Assembly (NCBI RefSeq): GCF_030272615.1
Contig: NC_081405.1
Coordinates: 155,725,454-155,789,453, forward strand
Source of the DNA: Cryptomeria japonica
Lineage: Eukaryota > Streptophyta > Pinopsida > Cupressales > Cupressaceae
Direction of reading: 5' to 3'
DNA: 64,000 nt
Shown piece after piece: positions 24,231 to 37,240 of the stretch. The first letter of the stretch is position 1, and each line of letters begins with the position of its first letter. A program made the position numbers and the translations under genes. The notes beneath the pieces were generated by a model. The model did not search any database. It saw nothing but the letters and a program-made list of their open reading frames with translations, and had not been told where the DNA came from.

Positions 24231-25725
24231 TTTTTTTAATTTTTGGAATAGTTTGGATGGATAGGGATGACGATAAGAATGTGGACAAATGGACCTAGAA
24301 GATAGTGGAGAGGTGATATAGGAATGGGGGAAGGACTCAAACATCTAGTTCCATGGATAGTATCCCTTGATTATGTGCTAGAATTGACCAAGTATGTATA
24401 TAGGTATTCTCATAGACATTAGTAGGATGGTAGTATGGGGGATGAAATGGATAGAAGATAGAGGGCGATAAGGATTTATGCAAAAGTTTGGATGAAAGGG
24501 ATGGGATTATGGAGAATGGATGTGGTTTTGAAAGACAAGTGGATAAGTGGATGGAAGTGTTGGGAAGATCAACATTGGCACACATCTTAAAGGGTGGAGT
24601 TGTGGAGGAATGCATTTTGAATGGGATTAAATGTGGATTTTGGGACATAAGGACCCAAAATAAATCAAGGAGATAATGGATTTAGGATAGTATATTTTGG
24701 GACATAAGGACCCAAAATATAGTTAGAAGGTGGGAGGTTTTTCAATGGAGGATTATATGACTTCAGAGTAGAGGAAACTTTTGGATTAGCAAGTTTGGGT
24801 GACAATGTGTATTGTAGTTTGAGGTGTGTTACTTCTTTGAGCAGTTTGGGAATCCACGTGGTTTTTTACTTTTTCTTTTTGGGCCTTTGTGGTTTTTTGG
24901 ATTTTTATTTCTTTTGGATCATTTTTTTCTTTACTTAAGTATTTCTTTTTTATGGGATGGGTTGACCCTTGGACTTTTATGATTTTTTGGTTTTATGCAT
25001 TTTAGATTCAACATCCATTTTTTTTCTAATGGCAATGGTATGGGTGCATGAGGGTGGATGATTTTGATATCTTATGGATAGGGTGATGTAGGAAGAATAT
25101 TGGAAGGAATTCAAGGATGTATGCCTTTGTTGACTTTGCTTGGGGATTTGAGGTGAGAGAGTGGTAGAATTTGAGATAAAAATGATGGAGGCTATGGATG
25201 GATAGATTTAAGGACCCTAAATAGATGAAAGGGATTAAATATTTAATTTTGCAACATAAGGACCCAAAATGGATGTAGAGGAGGAAGGAATAGGCATTAG
25301 GACGTAAGGGCCAAAAATGGATTTGGAAGATGGAAGATGGGAACCTTTGGATTTAGATGGAGGTATTTTGGATTTGGAAGAGTGGAAGAAGTACCAATAT
25401 CTTGAGAATGAGATTTGTAGTCAAAGTCATATGAACTTGGATTTGATTTTACTTCAAGGAGTTCCAAGATGCCTTATTCATGGAGGCCTAACCCTTTGCC
25501 TTGATAGTTCATATTTTGGCAAATATTTTTGCCAATAGGATAATTATCATTTTGGAAACAAGATGTGAATGGAAATTTTGAGTGGGATGGGAGGTCAAAA
25601 GAATTATAAGTTCTTAAAGGAAACTATATTGAATGAAGGTGGAGGAACCAAGTTGATACAAGTATGGGATTCATGGATAGCTTGGATAGGAAATATTGTG
25701 AAGGATTAGGATCATGTGGGAGATT
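24231..25725. other. Purine-rich block with a recurring 19-bp phrase
   Basis: The plus strand is strongly purine-rich (GGA/GAT/GAA words) for about 1.4 kb. The phrase GGACATAAGGACCCAAAAT occurs at about 24643 and 24700, and with changes at about 25251 and 25294 (ACGTAAGGGCCAAAAATGGA). ORFs here (24488-24676, 25317-25538) only reflect composition. No element boundaries were found. Confidence 0.5.
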
Positions 25726-26825
25726 AGGAAGAATGTTAGGATCATGATATTGAAATGAAATAATACTTTGGGGTGATCCCACAATATTGGGTTACACATT
25801 TTGGCCAAAGTTGACACTGAAATCAACATTTTTCACTAGATCTTCACTTTCTAATGCTTATAGCAGCTAAACCATTACTAATTTTAAGATGAATTAAACT
25901 ACAGATTTGTGATATTTTTCAGGTAGATTCTAAATATATTTTTAAAATAAAAAATAAAAAAAATATTCATATTTTTATGTAACTTTTATTAACATAATTC
26001 TTACAAAAATTAACATTTTTCAAAAGTGACATTTACTATGTAATGCATAACATTTTTTTATAGCAAGAATAAAATTCTAATTTTTAAAATATAGATTTGT
26101 AAAGTGGTGTGCTTGTAGAAGATTCTTGGCTTGTAAGGTTGAATCACAAACTTCTACACTAGGAACTAAGATCTTGAAATAAACATGATAAAACACATTA
26201 TGTAACTACATAATGCATCGTGACCAATATAATTACCAAAAATCCACTCAAAGAGACTAGAGCTTCACATGTACCATAAAAGTATTGCTAAGATTCAAAA
26301 GAACAACTTTATCAAGTTGTCTCAAAAATCCTTCTCTCACTACACTCAATATAACAATGTAATAATGGTGACCAAAAACAAGGCCAACCAAACTAAATCC
26401 TCATTAATTATTTTACAAGATATACACATATACAAAATATCAAATGAGAAATACATAGCCAATGCTCTAATCTCAAATAATTAAAAGATATAAACCAATA
26501 TTCTTGCAAAACATAGATAATCAGGCATAACTTTGAAGACTCAAACACAAAAAAACAATGTTGGATCTTATTTTTTAAACAAACCCACGTATGAGTAACC
26601 ATAGATCAATAAGAACCTTCCAAGTAGCCATGAAAACCTTTAACTATCTTCAACAAAAACACCCTAAATATAGTCTTATCACAAATTTGTATATCATTAA
26701 TTTTATTTCAGATGCAAAACCTACAAAACCATCTTAGTAAATATAAAATTCACTTAAACATCTATACATTCACATCACACATCTGATCTAAATGATAGAA
26801 CAAGTACATATTTATAAGAAAATTG
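25726..26825. other. AT-rich non-coding stretch
   Basis: No supported gene, RNA or terminal repeat seen. Short ORFs at 26269-26602 on both strands have no motif. Confidence 0.4.
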
Positions 26826-27144
26826 TTGAACAAACCCCAAGACTGAGAGGGGAGGTGAATCAACCTTGAACAAATATTAACACTTAATAGAACAATTCAA
26901 ATTCAACTTTAACCTTAATTTGATCAGCAATAATGAAAGATAAATAATGAACACATGTGCACAAGAGAACACCAGATTTACGTGAAAAAACCAAGAAGGA
27001 AAAAACCACGCCAAGAGTTAACTCACACTATATGAACAAGTATTACAATTTGTTTATTTTAGGGCTCGTAGCTTAAGGAAGCTCATTGCTTCCAAAAGGA
27101 ATTGTACGTAGAGGTTCACTGCCTTAGGGAAAGATACAAAGGAC
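26826..27144 (-). repeat. Partial LTR-like sequence, minus orientation
   Basis: Starts TTGTTGAACAAACCCCAAGA followed by CTGAGAGGGGAGGTGAATCA. Its reverse complement has the C-rich tail (TGATTCACCTCCCCTCTCAG) typical of the other Copia LTR ends in this window. It is cut at 27144 by the Copia-D left LTR. No partner LTR was found. Confidence 0.4.
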
Positions 27145-28616
27145 TGTTGGAAACTTGAGTGGTTGTGTTGTGTTGTCATTGATGTTACTATGAAATACAA
27201 ATGGTTCGGAATTGAATTTTATAATATTTTTTGTGGTCTGATAATAGCATTGAGAAAGTTTGATGTTTTTCCGAAAGGTTGGTTGGTGGAAGTTTCAATC
27301 TAAAGGAAATAGTATTTATGCAGGAAAAAGTTTTTAATGTCCCTATGGAAGAATGGTTTTCATTCGTTTGATATGTGAAGATTATGGAGTGTGGTTTTGT
27401 ATATAATGTTTATGATATGTGCATGTTTCACTATCAAGTTTACAAGTCCTTTGTTGCTCAGATGGTGGAGTTAGTTGCTATTTTTAATAGTGGGGTGTTT
27501 GTCAAAACTAGTCCAAAGAATGCTTGGTGGTTCTTTGATATGTGGTTATCAATGTTGTGGCTTGGAGGACATGTTCACTTGGTTTATCTAATGGTCTAGT
27601 TCAATTTTCTAGTGATGGTTTGGTGGGCAAGTGAAGCCTTGATGTTCTAAGTTTTGTGCTATCAGTTGGTCTGGCTTTGGACTATCTATGGTAGTGTATC
27701 TTATCTAGATTATGTCTCTTAGTCTACATATGCTTTAGTGGTTGAGTTTGGATGTTGATATGGGTCTCACTATGATGTGTGTAGATATGTATTCATTTTT
27801 ATGCATTGAAGGATGTTTCATTTGATGTTGAAATTGGAGGATGTGTTAGTGTGTACAGTTTGTTGGAATCATTTGGAAAGGATGTGTTGTAATTTTTTTG
27901 GGTCCCCTTTATCTCTTAGAGTGGACTACAATGGATGTTATAGGCTTGGATGGAATAATTTATGTAATATTATATATTTTGTTTGTGATCGACCCTCAAC
28001 TAGGGTTTGAATGAATAATATTGTATATATGAGTGTGGATGTATGAGTTGTATATGGGATGTATGAGAATTGATTTAAAGTGGATATGAATGATGCACAA
28101 ACAAATTTCGTATAGAAAAAGTGTGAAAGATAGTTTGTGAAGAGTTTTGTGATAGTGTTTGAGGTCAAATGTGTTTGCCATGGTATTGGTTGCTTGAAAC
28201 AATGGATCAAGAATAATTTCATGATCAGGAGATCTTGTTCATTTTAGTTTATTCATGCTTTGCACCTGTCAAAAGAAGGTGTGTTCCTTTTGGAAATTTG
28301 TGCATCCTTTTTTATCTTTCCCTAAGGTTGTGTGTCTTAGTCTTGTAAGTCTTTTAGAGGCAATGAGATCCTTCACCTTTAGCATAAACATTGTAATCAA
28401 TTATTAATATTGTGAGTGTGATTCTAACTTTTATTTTTCCTTATTTAGTGCTTTCCATGTAAATCTAGTGTTCATGTGATTGTTGTCATTTGTGCCTTCA
28501 TGTTTCATAATTGCAATAATAAGTTAATTGTGTTTTGAGGTTTGATAGATGAGAAGTAAAGTATTTTTAGGTCCAAATTGATTCACCCTCCCCCTATCAA
28601 TCATGTGGTGTGTTCA
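27145..28616 (+). repeat. Left LTR of Copia-D
   Basis: 1472 bp from TGTTGGAAACTTGAG to GTGGTGTGTTCA, directly before the primer site. It matches 34576-36122 with many differences. Confidence 0.8.
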
Positions 28617-28676
28617 AGAATTGGTATTAGAGCTTGGTTCCTCTTAGATAAGATTAATTGCTTGAGTAAGATCTAG

Positions 28677-29480
28677 AATGGCATAAAAAATAAATTACAA
28701 AGCACCAAATTTGTATGGCACAAGCTACTCTTATTGGAAGGAAAGGATGGAATGACATTTGGAATCTCTGCCAACTAGAATATGGGAGAATATCTAGACT
28801 AGATATACTACTCCGACAAATGGTCCTCAAACTCTAGATAAGGTTAACGCACTTGAGAATAATTTGAAGTCTAAAGTTGAAATTCTATCTATTTAAATCA
28901 TTGATTGTTTGGTAAATTTATAAGGTTGAATTCAACTAAAGAGATTTGGGAGAACCTTAGTGTATGTGATGGTGATCAGAAGACAAAGAAAGCCAAGATA
29001 ACAAATTTGAAGCACATGTTTGAGAACCTGAAATTGTATGGTGATGAGAACATTAAAGGTTGTCTACACCAAGTGAATGAGGTTGTGATTGCAATTAGAA
29101 GTATTGGTGGTAAATTGGAAGAAAATAAGTTGTGAGAAAAGCGATGTTGACACTACCAAATTTTATAAACCTAAGAATTATGCCATTGAAGAAAGTCATG
29201 ATATGGATAAATACACCTTGGATCAATTGTATGGCTCACTCTTCGCCTTTGAGATTGTTGAGAGAAACGATAACCAGCATTTAAAGATGCCAAGAAGACT
29301 AAAAATGAACATGAAGCAAGCAATGGCATGGAGGAGATAGAGGAAAACTTTGTGAGAATACTGAAGAAAGGATTTGGAAAATACAAAGGTAAGTTACCCT
29401 TCATTTTTTTTAATTATGGAAGAAGTGGCCATTATGCTTATGAATGTACTTATAGAGAAGAATTTGGTATATCTTGAATA
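28677..29480 (+). pseudogene. Copia-D gag remnant
   Basis: Broken frames give a UBN2-type gag: STKEIWENLSVCDGDQKTKK then KHMFENLKLYGDENIKG (28905-29135), then GKLEENKL, then LYGSLFAFEIVE (29220-29265). The zinc knuckle at about 29403-29445 reads FFNYGRSGHYAYEC: both leading cysteines of C-x2-C-x4-H-x4-C are replaced (Phe, Tyr), and His and the last Cys remain. Stops and shifts occur at several points. In intact elements this protein packages the RNA. Confidence 0.7.
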
Positions 29481-29559
29481 GATGATGATAACAAGGGAAG
29501 AGACAACCACAGATGGAATAATAGAAATAAGAGAATAGATGATAGAGACAAACTAAGAA

Positions 29560-32290
29560 GAAATTTTGTTCAATGGAGACCTATTCATTTGGTAATGACT
29601 CACATGAAGAATCATTATTCTTATCTATAGAGGAGAATAGTGATTAAACGTTTGGAAATTCAGAAGATGTGAAGAACAATGAAAAGCCAGTGAATGTGAA
29701 GACTGCACTACATGAAAAAGTAAAGCCTAAGGCATGGATAATTGACTTACAAGTGATAAAGAAAAATTCATTGATTTCAAGAAGTATGATGGTGGATCTG
29801 TAAAATTTGCAGGTGAAGAAGCTACACCTATTTGTAGTAAAGGTACCATTTCAATTGATAGTAAGCATAAAACTGATGATGTTTATTATGTTAAGGGTTT
29901 GTGATATAATATTTTGAGTGTCAGTCAGATGTGTGGCAAGGGTTATAAGCTCATATTTCATTGGTTCAGATGTGAGATCAAAAAAGGAAGTTTTGGGAGA
30001 CTAGTTGTAGAAGGTGTAAGAACTAATGGAAATGTCTATTGTGTGAAGAACAATAGTGAAAGCAATTTTATGTTGGCATAGAGCAGTGCATGTTGGCTAT
30101 GGCACAAAAGGAAGGGACATATCAACTTTGAAAATATGGTGAACATCAATTCTACTCATTTTTTAAGGGAGTTAGAAATGATTATCAAATTTGTTGATAC
30201 TATGTGTAGGGAATGACAGTTAGGAAAGCAAAGAAAGAAGAGATTCAAGAACAAAGAGAATTCAACTTCAAAACCTTTGGATCTAGTTCATATAGATCTA
30301 TACATGGACCTACAAGGACAAGAGGAATGAATTATGAAAGGTATTTTATGTTTCTTATTGAGGATTATTCTAGAATGGCATGGGTTCTTTTCTTGAGGGA
30401 AAAATCTAAAGAATTAGAAAAATTTGAAATATTCAGGTCTATGGTTGAGAGTCAAGTTGATGATAAGATAAAATGTTTAAGGTCCGATAGATGAGGAGAG
30501 TTTACTTCAAATAAATCTGATAGATTCTATGAAGAGTATGGTATTAGTATACATGTTTCTACTCCTAAGACCCTTCAACATAATAGAGTTGTTGAAAGAA
30601 ATAATGGGATTGTTGTTGAAATGGCTAGAACTATGATGAAGAATGTTAGCATGCCTAATGTGTACTAGAAATAGGTTGTACATATTGCTATTTACATTAC
30701 TAACGGGGTTTAGATAAGAGTGAATCACACAAAGATACATTATGAGCTATGGAATGGAAGACCTCTTACAGTCAAGTTTTTCAATATTCTTGGGAGCAAG
30801 TGCTACATAAGGAGAAATGAGGAAGATCTAGGGAAGTTTGATGCAGGGTTAGATGAAAGGAGAGATTGGAAAGATTTAGGGAATTTTGATGCAAGGTCTG
30901 ATGAAAACATATTCTTAGGATACTCTAAAAGGAGTAAAGCATGTTGGTGCTACAACAAGAGACTGAATAAGATTACATTGAAAGTATAAATGTTAGAGTT
31001 AGTGAAGAATGGAATCAGACTAAGATATTACCTAAATTTGAGACATAGATAGAAGTTTTGATGGCTACAGAAGAGAAGGCTACTCTAGAAAAAGAAGAGA
31101 CAATTGCAGAAGAAAAGGAAACTAAAAAGACTCTTAAAGTGAGGAATAGATCCTTGGAGAAAAAGATAAAGTAGTTCAAACAAGAAGAAGACTTGTGGAA
31201 ACTAGTTATCATGCAAACTATTGTTTCTTATCTTAGGTAGAACCAAAGAGCTCTGAAGAATCTATAAAGCATGAAAGTTGAATTAATGCAATAGAAGAGG
31301 AGTTGAATCAGATAGAGAAGAATCAAACATGGGAACTGGTACCTAGAATGGTGGATAAGAAGGTGATAGGAACTAAGTGTGTATTTTGGAACAAGCTAAA
31401 TGAAGATGGAAAAGTCACAAGGAACAAGACAAGATTAATGTATAAGAATTATTCACAAGTTGAAGGCATAGATTTTGAGGAGACTTTTGCTCTAGTTTTA
31501 AGAATGGAGGATATACGGATGTTTCTTGCATTTGTTGCTCACAAGAACTTTAAAGTATATCAGATGGATGTCAAGTCATCATTCTTGAATGGAGAACTTG
31601 AAGAAGAAGTATTCATTGAACAATCGAATGGATTCAAGTTACCAGAAGATCTAGATATGGTTCACAGAATCAAGAAGATGCTTTATGGACTCAAGCAAGC
31701 TCCTAGAGCTTGGTATGCAAGGTTGGCTAGGAATTTATTATAGCATAAGTTCAGCAAAGGTACTACATATAACAATTTTTATTTAAATTTTGAAGGTGAT
31801 AAACTATTTATTGTTTTTGTGTATGTTTAATATCATATTTGGAGGAGATGATAATGTATGTAGGAAGTTTGCAAAAGAGATACAAAAGGACTTTTAGATG
31901 TCTATGATAGGTGAGCTATCATTTTTCCTTAGTCTTCAAGTTACTCAATCAAAAAGAGGAATTTTTATTTCTCTGACCAAGTATATCAAGAAGATGTTGA
32001 AGAAATTTTGGATGGATAATTCTAAACTGGTTGCAACCCCTATGGCTACTAGTTGTAAGCTAAGAAAGGATGATGAATCTCTAAATATTGATCAAAAACA
32101 ATACAGGTCTATGATTGGAGTATTTATGTATTTAGCTACTTCAATACTACATATTATGTAGGTTGTCTATTTTTTTTCCAGATATCAAGCTATCCATAAG
32201 CAATCTCATGATCAAGTAGTAAAAGAGAAATTTAGATATTTGAAAGGGACTTTAAATCATGGATTATGGTATAAGAAGGATGATTATTTT
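29560..32290 (+). pseudogene. Copia-D pol remnant: protease, integrase, first part of RT
   Basis: The protease region near 29700-29790 keeps AWIID but the DSG motif is lost. The GAG-preintegrase region is near 30090-30230. The integrase core has LVHIDLYGPTRT (30290) and KCLRSDR-stop-GEF (30470-30500). The TPQQNG-like motif is altered to TLQHNRVVER (about 30570). RT follows at 31303-31743: [45 protein letters not shown]. The catalytic YVDD region near 31815 is disrupted by stops. The RT connection continues at 31898-32161. Not functional. Confidence 0.75.
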
Positions 32291-32293
32291 TTA

Positions 32294-33791
32294 TGCACAA
32301 CCCTCCTTGTTACCTACCAAACACTTCAAAATGTATGACCTTGACCCCCTAACACATGGGTGGGATCCTATCAAGGCAAGGCTCTACAACTTTAGTACAA
32401 TCTTCTCAACATCTCCAAGACCCTCTCTTACTCAATTAGGGGTATCTTGCTACAACACACTCCATGGTACCTCCAAGGGTTAAAAATTGATTTCACACCA
32501 TTTTTGGGTCATACAAAACTCCCCAATTTCAAACAAAGCATCGGTGACAAGAATTCATACCCATTCCTTAATAAACTCACTCAATTAGGCCTAGTCGCTT
32601 GTAGCCCTATTTAGCGGGTAAAGGGACCTTAAGTTCATATTTTCCCAAAAACCTTGGTAAAAAAATTATGGATTCAAATACCCTTTTGGAAGTTATACAA
32701 TTCCTCAAAAAGAAGGGTCAAGGTCTGAAAAATAATGGTCTTTGCTGGTAGGAATTTGATTGTCCTAGAAGGGTTAATTAGGTCTCTTTTGTGAAACAAC
32801 TATGTTCAGATGAAAGAATCGATGGATTAAAACTCCATGGGCATGTTGGAAAACATAAATCAACAAGGATTCCCTGGTTACACACCTAGAATCATCTCCA
32901 TTTGCACACAAGGTGCTTTTGTTTGTTCAAGGTCTAGGTAGCCACATAGAGATGTCTACCTAGGGTCGCTTCAAACACTTCTCTCCCTTGCTTCTCCTGC
33001 AAAACACTCTTATAAATATAAAATAAATTGACCATACTTTCCTTCCACCAAATCCCATGAGTCTCAGATTAGTAGAGTGCAAGATATGGCCATGAATGAG
33101 GAAAAACCCAAGGTAAACCCTGGTTTTTCGGGTACCTACAACAAAACTTCAATATCAGGAACAAAACACACAATCAAGTCTCCAAATCAAAACCAAAACA
33201 GATTAAACTCTCCTCTCATGTTAATTCACATCATTGGGAATGGATCCCAATCCGTACAGAACCGTACCACAAACCAAAACTCCAAAATTGCAGGAAAACT
33301 CATAATTTTATTGGTTTGTCTACATCAACTCTTCTCCGTACAATCACCCCCCTTGGAAAATAGATCCTTGAGGTGTATAAACTATTCCTAAACTTCTCTC
33401 AACCAAAAATCAAGAGGTTAGAGCCATTGGAGAGGTTTCAAATTACAAAATGCAAAAAGTGCATAAAAGTTGCTCATGACAATTTTTGCAAAAGTTGTCA
33501 AAATGTCATCTTTCGCCTCCTAATGCCTTGGGTCAAGTTAAACCCCTCCTAAAACATCTTAAAACATTAAAAACCAACACATTGGATCCCTATTTTCCAA
33601 AATTCCTAATTGTCTCATAGAAATGTCAAAATAGGAGTTTGGCTCACAAGATGGGATTAATTATTACAAACATATAATGCATGATTAAAAACCTATATAA
33701 AACATACTAAAGACATTATTAATGCCTTATTCTCCCTTATCAGGGTCTGACATGTCATCTTGAAGGGTTTGATGAGTTTCTCTTGCACCAA
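32294..33791. mobile_element. Insertion within Copia-D, possible solo LTR
   Basis: Copia-D coding text stops after LNHGLWYKKDDY (about 32289) and resumes with LKAYTN at about 33800, so this 1.5-kb block is foreign. A 5-bp string TTTTA occurs on both sides (32289-32293 and 33792-33796) and fits a target-site duplication. The block starts TGCACAACCC and ends TTGCACCAA. It has no RT or gag motifs. Size and lack of coding suggest a solo LTR, possibly in minus orientation (ending TGTGCA), but no partner copy is in the window. Confidence 0.5.
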
Positions 33792-33796
33792 TTTTA

Positions 33797-34235
33797 ATCT
33801 AAAAGCATATACTAATGGTAATTAGTTCAAATGTATTGATGATAGGAGAAGTATAGTGGTTGTGCATTTTTTGTGTGAGACAAATTGGTCTCTTAGCTGA
33901 GTAAGAAATAGGATTAAATGTCATTATCTACTATAAAACTAGAATACATTGTAGAAAGGTCTTGTTGTACTCAAGTTATGTGGATGAAGAAAACTCTTAG
34001 TGATATTAAGGTGAAGCATGATGAGGCAATTCATACTATGTGTGATAATAGAAGTGTTATTAATATTTCAAAGAATCTAGTGATGCATTCAAGGACTAAA
34101 CACATTGTTGATCTGATATCATTTCTTAACAGAGAAGTTTATAAAGAAGGAAGTCATATTGGAGTATGTAGCCACTAAAGAACAAATTGTAGATATCTTT
34201 ACTAAGGCTTTGGTGAAGGATACCTTTGAGTATCT
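33797..34235 (+). pseudogene. Copia-D RNase H remnant
   Basis: Continues Copia-D after the insertion: CIDDRRSI, then SLSTIKLEYI (normally L-S-T-T-E-A-E-Y, so the catalytic Glu region is changed), MWMKKTLSDI, CDNRSVINISKN (the catalytic Asp retained in CDN), MHSRTKHI. The tail runs VATKEQIVDIFTKAL (about 34170-34210). Frames shift at about 33915 and 34170. Confidence 0.7.
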
Positions 34236-34575
34236 TCGACAAAAGTTGGGGGGGGCCTCCTTCATTACACTAGATGCATTGATATGGTGAATCTATCCAA
34301 TGGGAGTTTTTAAGTTCATCTTTTACTCCTAGATTGATGTGGTGGCTTCTCTCAAGGGGAGCAGTGATTGTTGAAATTACCAGAGCTTACTAGAAATAGG
34401 GAGAGAATTCAATAGAGTTCCCTTTTTCCTTAATGTCAAAGGGGGGGAGAGATATGGATCAGGAGAGAAACTAGATGTGAGTTTAGTTTTAATTTTTGGA
34501 GAGAGATCATATGTAAATTTAGTTTTCTTTTATGTTGGTTGTATAGGTGTTGCCATCAACGACAAAGGGCGGGAA

Positions 34576-36122
34576 TGTTGGAAGCATGAGTTGGTGTGTT
34601 GTGTTGTCATTGATGTCAACCTATTTGGTGTTCTCATTGAAGTTAGTATGTGATGTAGATGGTCCAAAAGTGAACTATCTAATATTTTGTGTGGTTTGAT
34701 AATGATGTTGAGAAACTTTGAGGTGTTCCTAGAATGTTGGTGTAGTGGAAGTTCCAAAATGTAAGAAACAATATATATGCATGAAAGAGATTTAATGTCC
34801 CTATGGATGAATGCTTTGTATTCCTCCGGTATGTGAATAATATGGAGTGTGGTTCTAGGTATAATGTTTGTTATCTATATATGTTTCACTATCAATTTTG
34901 CATCTCCTTTGTTGCTCAGATGGTAGAGTTAGTTGAACATTGGTGTTTATGACACTAGGGTGTATGTCATATTTGGTCTAAAGAATGCTTGTCATTTCTC
35001 TAATACGTGGTTTTCAATGTTGGGTCATGGAGTACATGTTCATTTAGTTTTTTTAGTGTTCTAGTTTAATTTTCTAGTGATGGTTTACCTAGCAAATGAA
35101 TTTATGGTGTTTTGAGTTCTATGTTGTGAGTTGGTCTAGCTTTCGATTGACTGTGGTAGTGTATCCCATCTATATCTTATATTTTTGGTCTGAATATGCT
35201 TTGGTGGTTACGTTCAGATGTTGATATGGGTCTCACCATGGTGTGTGTAGATTCTCATTGAATTTTGTGCATAAGAGGATGTTTTTGGGTTGACTAGTTG
35301 GCATGCTTTATTGTTTATCTACATGTTTCATTAGATGTCAACTTTGGAGGATGTGAAAGTGTGTGTGGTTCATTGATTTTTTTTGGAAAGGATGTGTTGT
35401 GATGTTTTTGGGTCCCCTTTATCTCCTGGAGTGAACCACAATATATGTTATAGGTTTGGGTGGCCGAATTTATGTAATATTATTTCTTTTGTATGTGGTT
35501 GACCCTCAACTATGGTTTCAATGAATAATATTGTATATATGCAGGTGTTTGAGTTGAGTATGGGATGTATGTGAATTAATGTGAAGTGGATATGAATGAT
35601 GCACAAGTAGATTTGGTATAGTAGAAGTGTGAAAGATAGTTTGTGAAAAGCTTTGTGATAGTGTTTGAGGTCAAATGTGTTTGTCACATGTGGTATTGGT
35701 CACTTGACACAATGGTTCAAGGACAATTTCATGATCAGGAGATCTTATTCATTTTAGTTCATTGATCCTCTACACCTGTCAAAAGAAGGTGTGTTCCTTT
35801 TATTAGTTTGTGTAGCCCTTTGTATCTTGCGCTAACATTTGCTGCCTTGGTCTTGCAAGTCCTTCAAGGGAAATGAGCTCCATGGCCTTGAGCCTAAACA
35901 TTGTAATCAATTATTCATATTGTGTGTGATTCTCACTATGGTTTTTCCTTGTTTAAGTATTTCCATGTAAATTTGGTGTTCATGTGATTGTTGTGCTTTG
36001 TTCTTTCATGTTTCATAATTGCAATAATAAGTTAATTGTGGTTTGAGGTTTGATAGATCAAAAGTAAAGTATTTTTAGATCTGAACTTATTCACCCCCCC
36101 TCTCAATCTTGCGGTGTGTTTT
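34576..36122 (+). repeat. Right LTR of Copia-D
   Basis: Begins TGTTGGAAGCATGAG after the purine tract and carries the same landmarks as the left LTR. It ends near GCGGTGTGTTTT; the terminal CA is not visible, so the last bases are uncertain. Confidence 0.75.
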
Positions 36123-37240
36123 GTAAAGAAGTTAAGTAGCAAAAAAAATTCCTACACTAACCTTGAGAGGAGGGTAATGCAAAAAAAAATTATAAATCAT
36201 TACAAAAGTTATAGAAATAATCATAAATAGCATGCATACCACAACACAATGATTTACATGGGGAAAACCCTTTCAGGAGAAAAACCCCACACTCCAAAAG
36301 TTGCCCAATATTTTATTTAGAAATCAATAATAAATTATAATATACTTACAAAGAAATATTATCATAGGAGTATTACCATCCAGAGATTCAGAGGTAAATC
36401 AATAGCTGTAAGACTCTTACACACAACCTCCATCTCACGTACCTCATATATAAGAGATACAATACATGAAATCATCAAACGATATTACAAAACCATGGGC
36501 TAAAACCACCCAATAAATTGGAACCAACCTTAACTCTAATCTATATACTCTATGATGTATTAAAACACACATCAACACATGTGTACCTCCCTTTTACAGC
36601 TCATTTATGTGTCTGATGCATTTTTATATTTCCTATTTTAGGAGACCAAACTTTCAGAGGCCATAACTTGTGAACCGAGTGTCTAATTGACGAACCATTT
36701 AAAGCGTCAAAAATCTCATGACATTCTATATCACCTCATAACCTGTTGCACTAGTTATTCTCACTTTTTAGGTTATTTTAGAGTCTCTTAAGTCTTCAAA
36801 ATTAAATTTAAAACATTTATCACAACTTCCAAAAATGGAAACTTTAATATCTTCAAATCTACTTATGATCTTGCAACAAAAATTTACCAGCATGCTTATC
36901 TAGCCAATTCGAAGCTTTTAGGAAAATTTTGAACCAAATCATACTCAAACAAAAACTTACTATAAATAATAACCTTATATAAATGCAAGGTTGAGACACC
37001 ATTTTCCTAACATGTTCAACAACAACTTGATGAAAAGAGTCACTATCTCTTAGTAAGATACATGAAAATATCTATTACAATGAATAAGCCTTTAGCATCA
37101 CTGCATCCAACAATCTCTCTGAAAGGTAGCTTCTCTCGACTCACTATTTCAAGCAACAATTAGGCAATTAAACTCTAATATTTTCACCACACGCTATTTT
37201 TGCTTCAAATTAAAATCTTCTCCATTCCATACCAATCCAC
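36123..37240. other. Sequence between Copia-D and Copia-B, LTR-like in part
   Basis: Near 36160 the text CTTGAGAGGAGGGTAATGC and then TTTACATGGGGAAAACCC resembles the ends of minus-orientation Copia LTRs in this window. No partner or TSD was found and no gene is visible. Confidence 0.35.

Larger units (their letters stand above)
27145..36122 (+). mobile_element. Copia-D, decayed LTR retrotransposon
   Basis: Left LTR ~27145-28616 and right LTR 34576-~36122 share the start TGTTGGAARC and long colinear text ending in the C-rich tail and GCGGTGTGTT. A primer site TGGTATTAGAGC (one change from the initiator-Met complement) is at 28622-28633. A purine tract GACAAAGGGCGGGAA precedes the right LTR (34561-34575). 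The interior has gag, protease, integrase, RT and RNase H in Copia order, but with many stops and shifts. A 1.5-kb foreign block sits at 32294-33791. The right LTR end is blurred and a convincing TSD was not found (AGGAC left, no match right). Confidence 0.8.

Noticed and set aside
24337-24648. A 103-codon minus-strand ORF rich in Pro, Ser and His
   Set aside because: It mirrors the purine-rich plus strand and shows no domain; likely a composition artefact.
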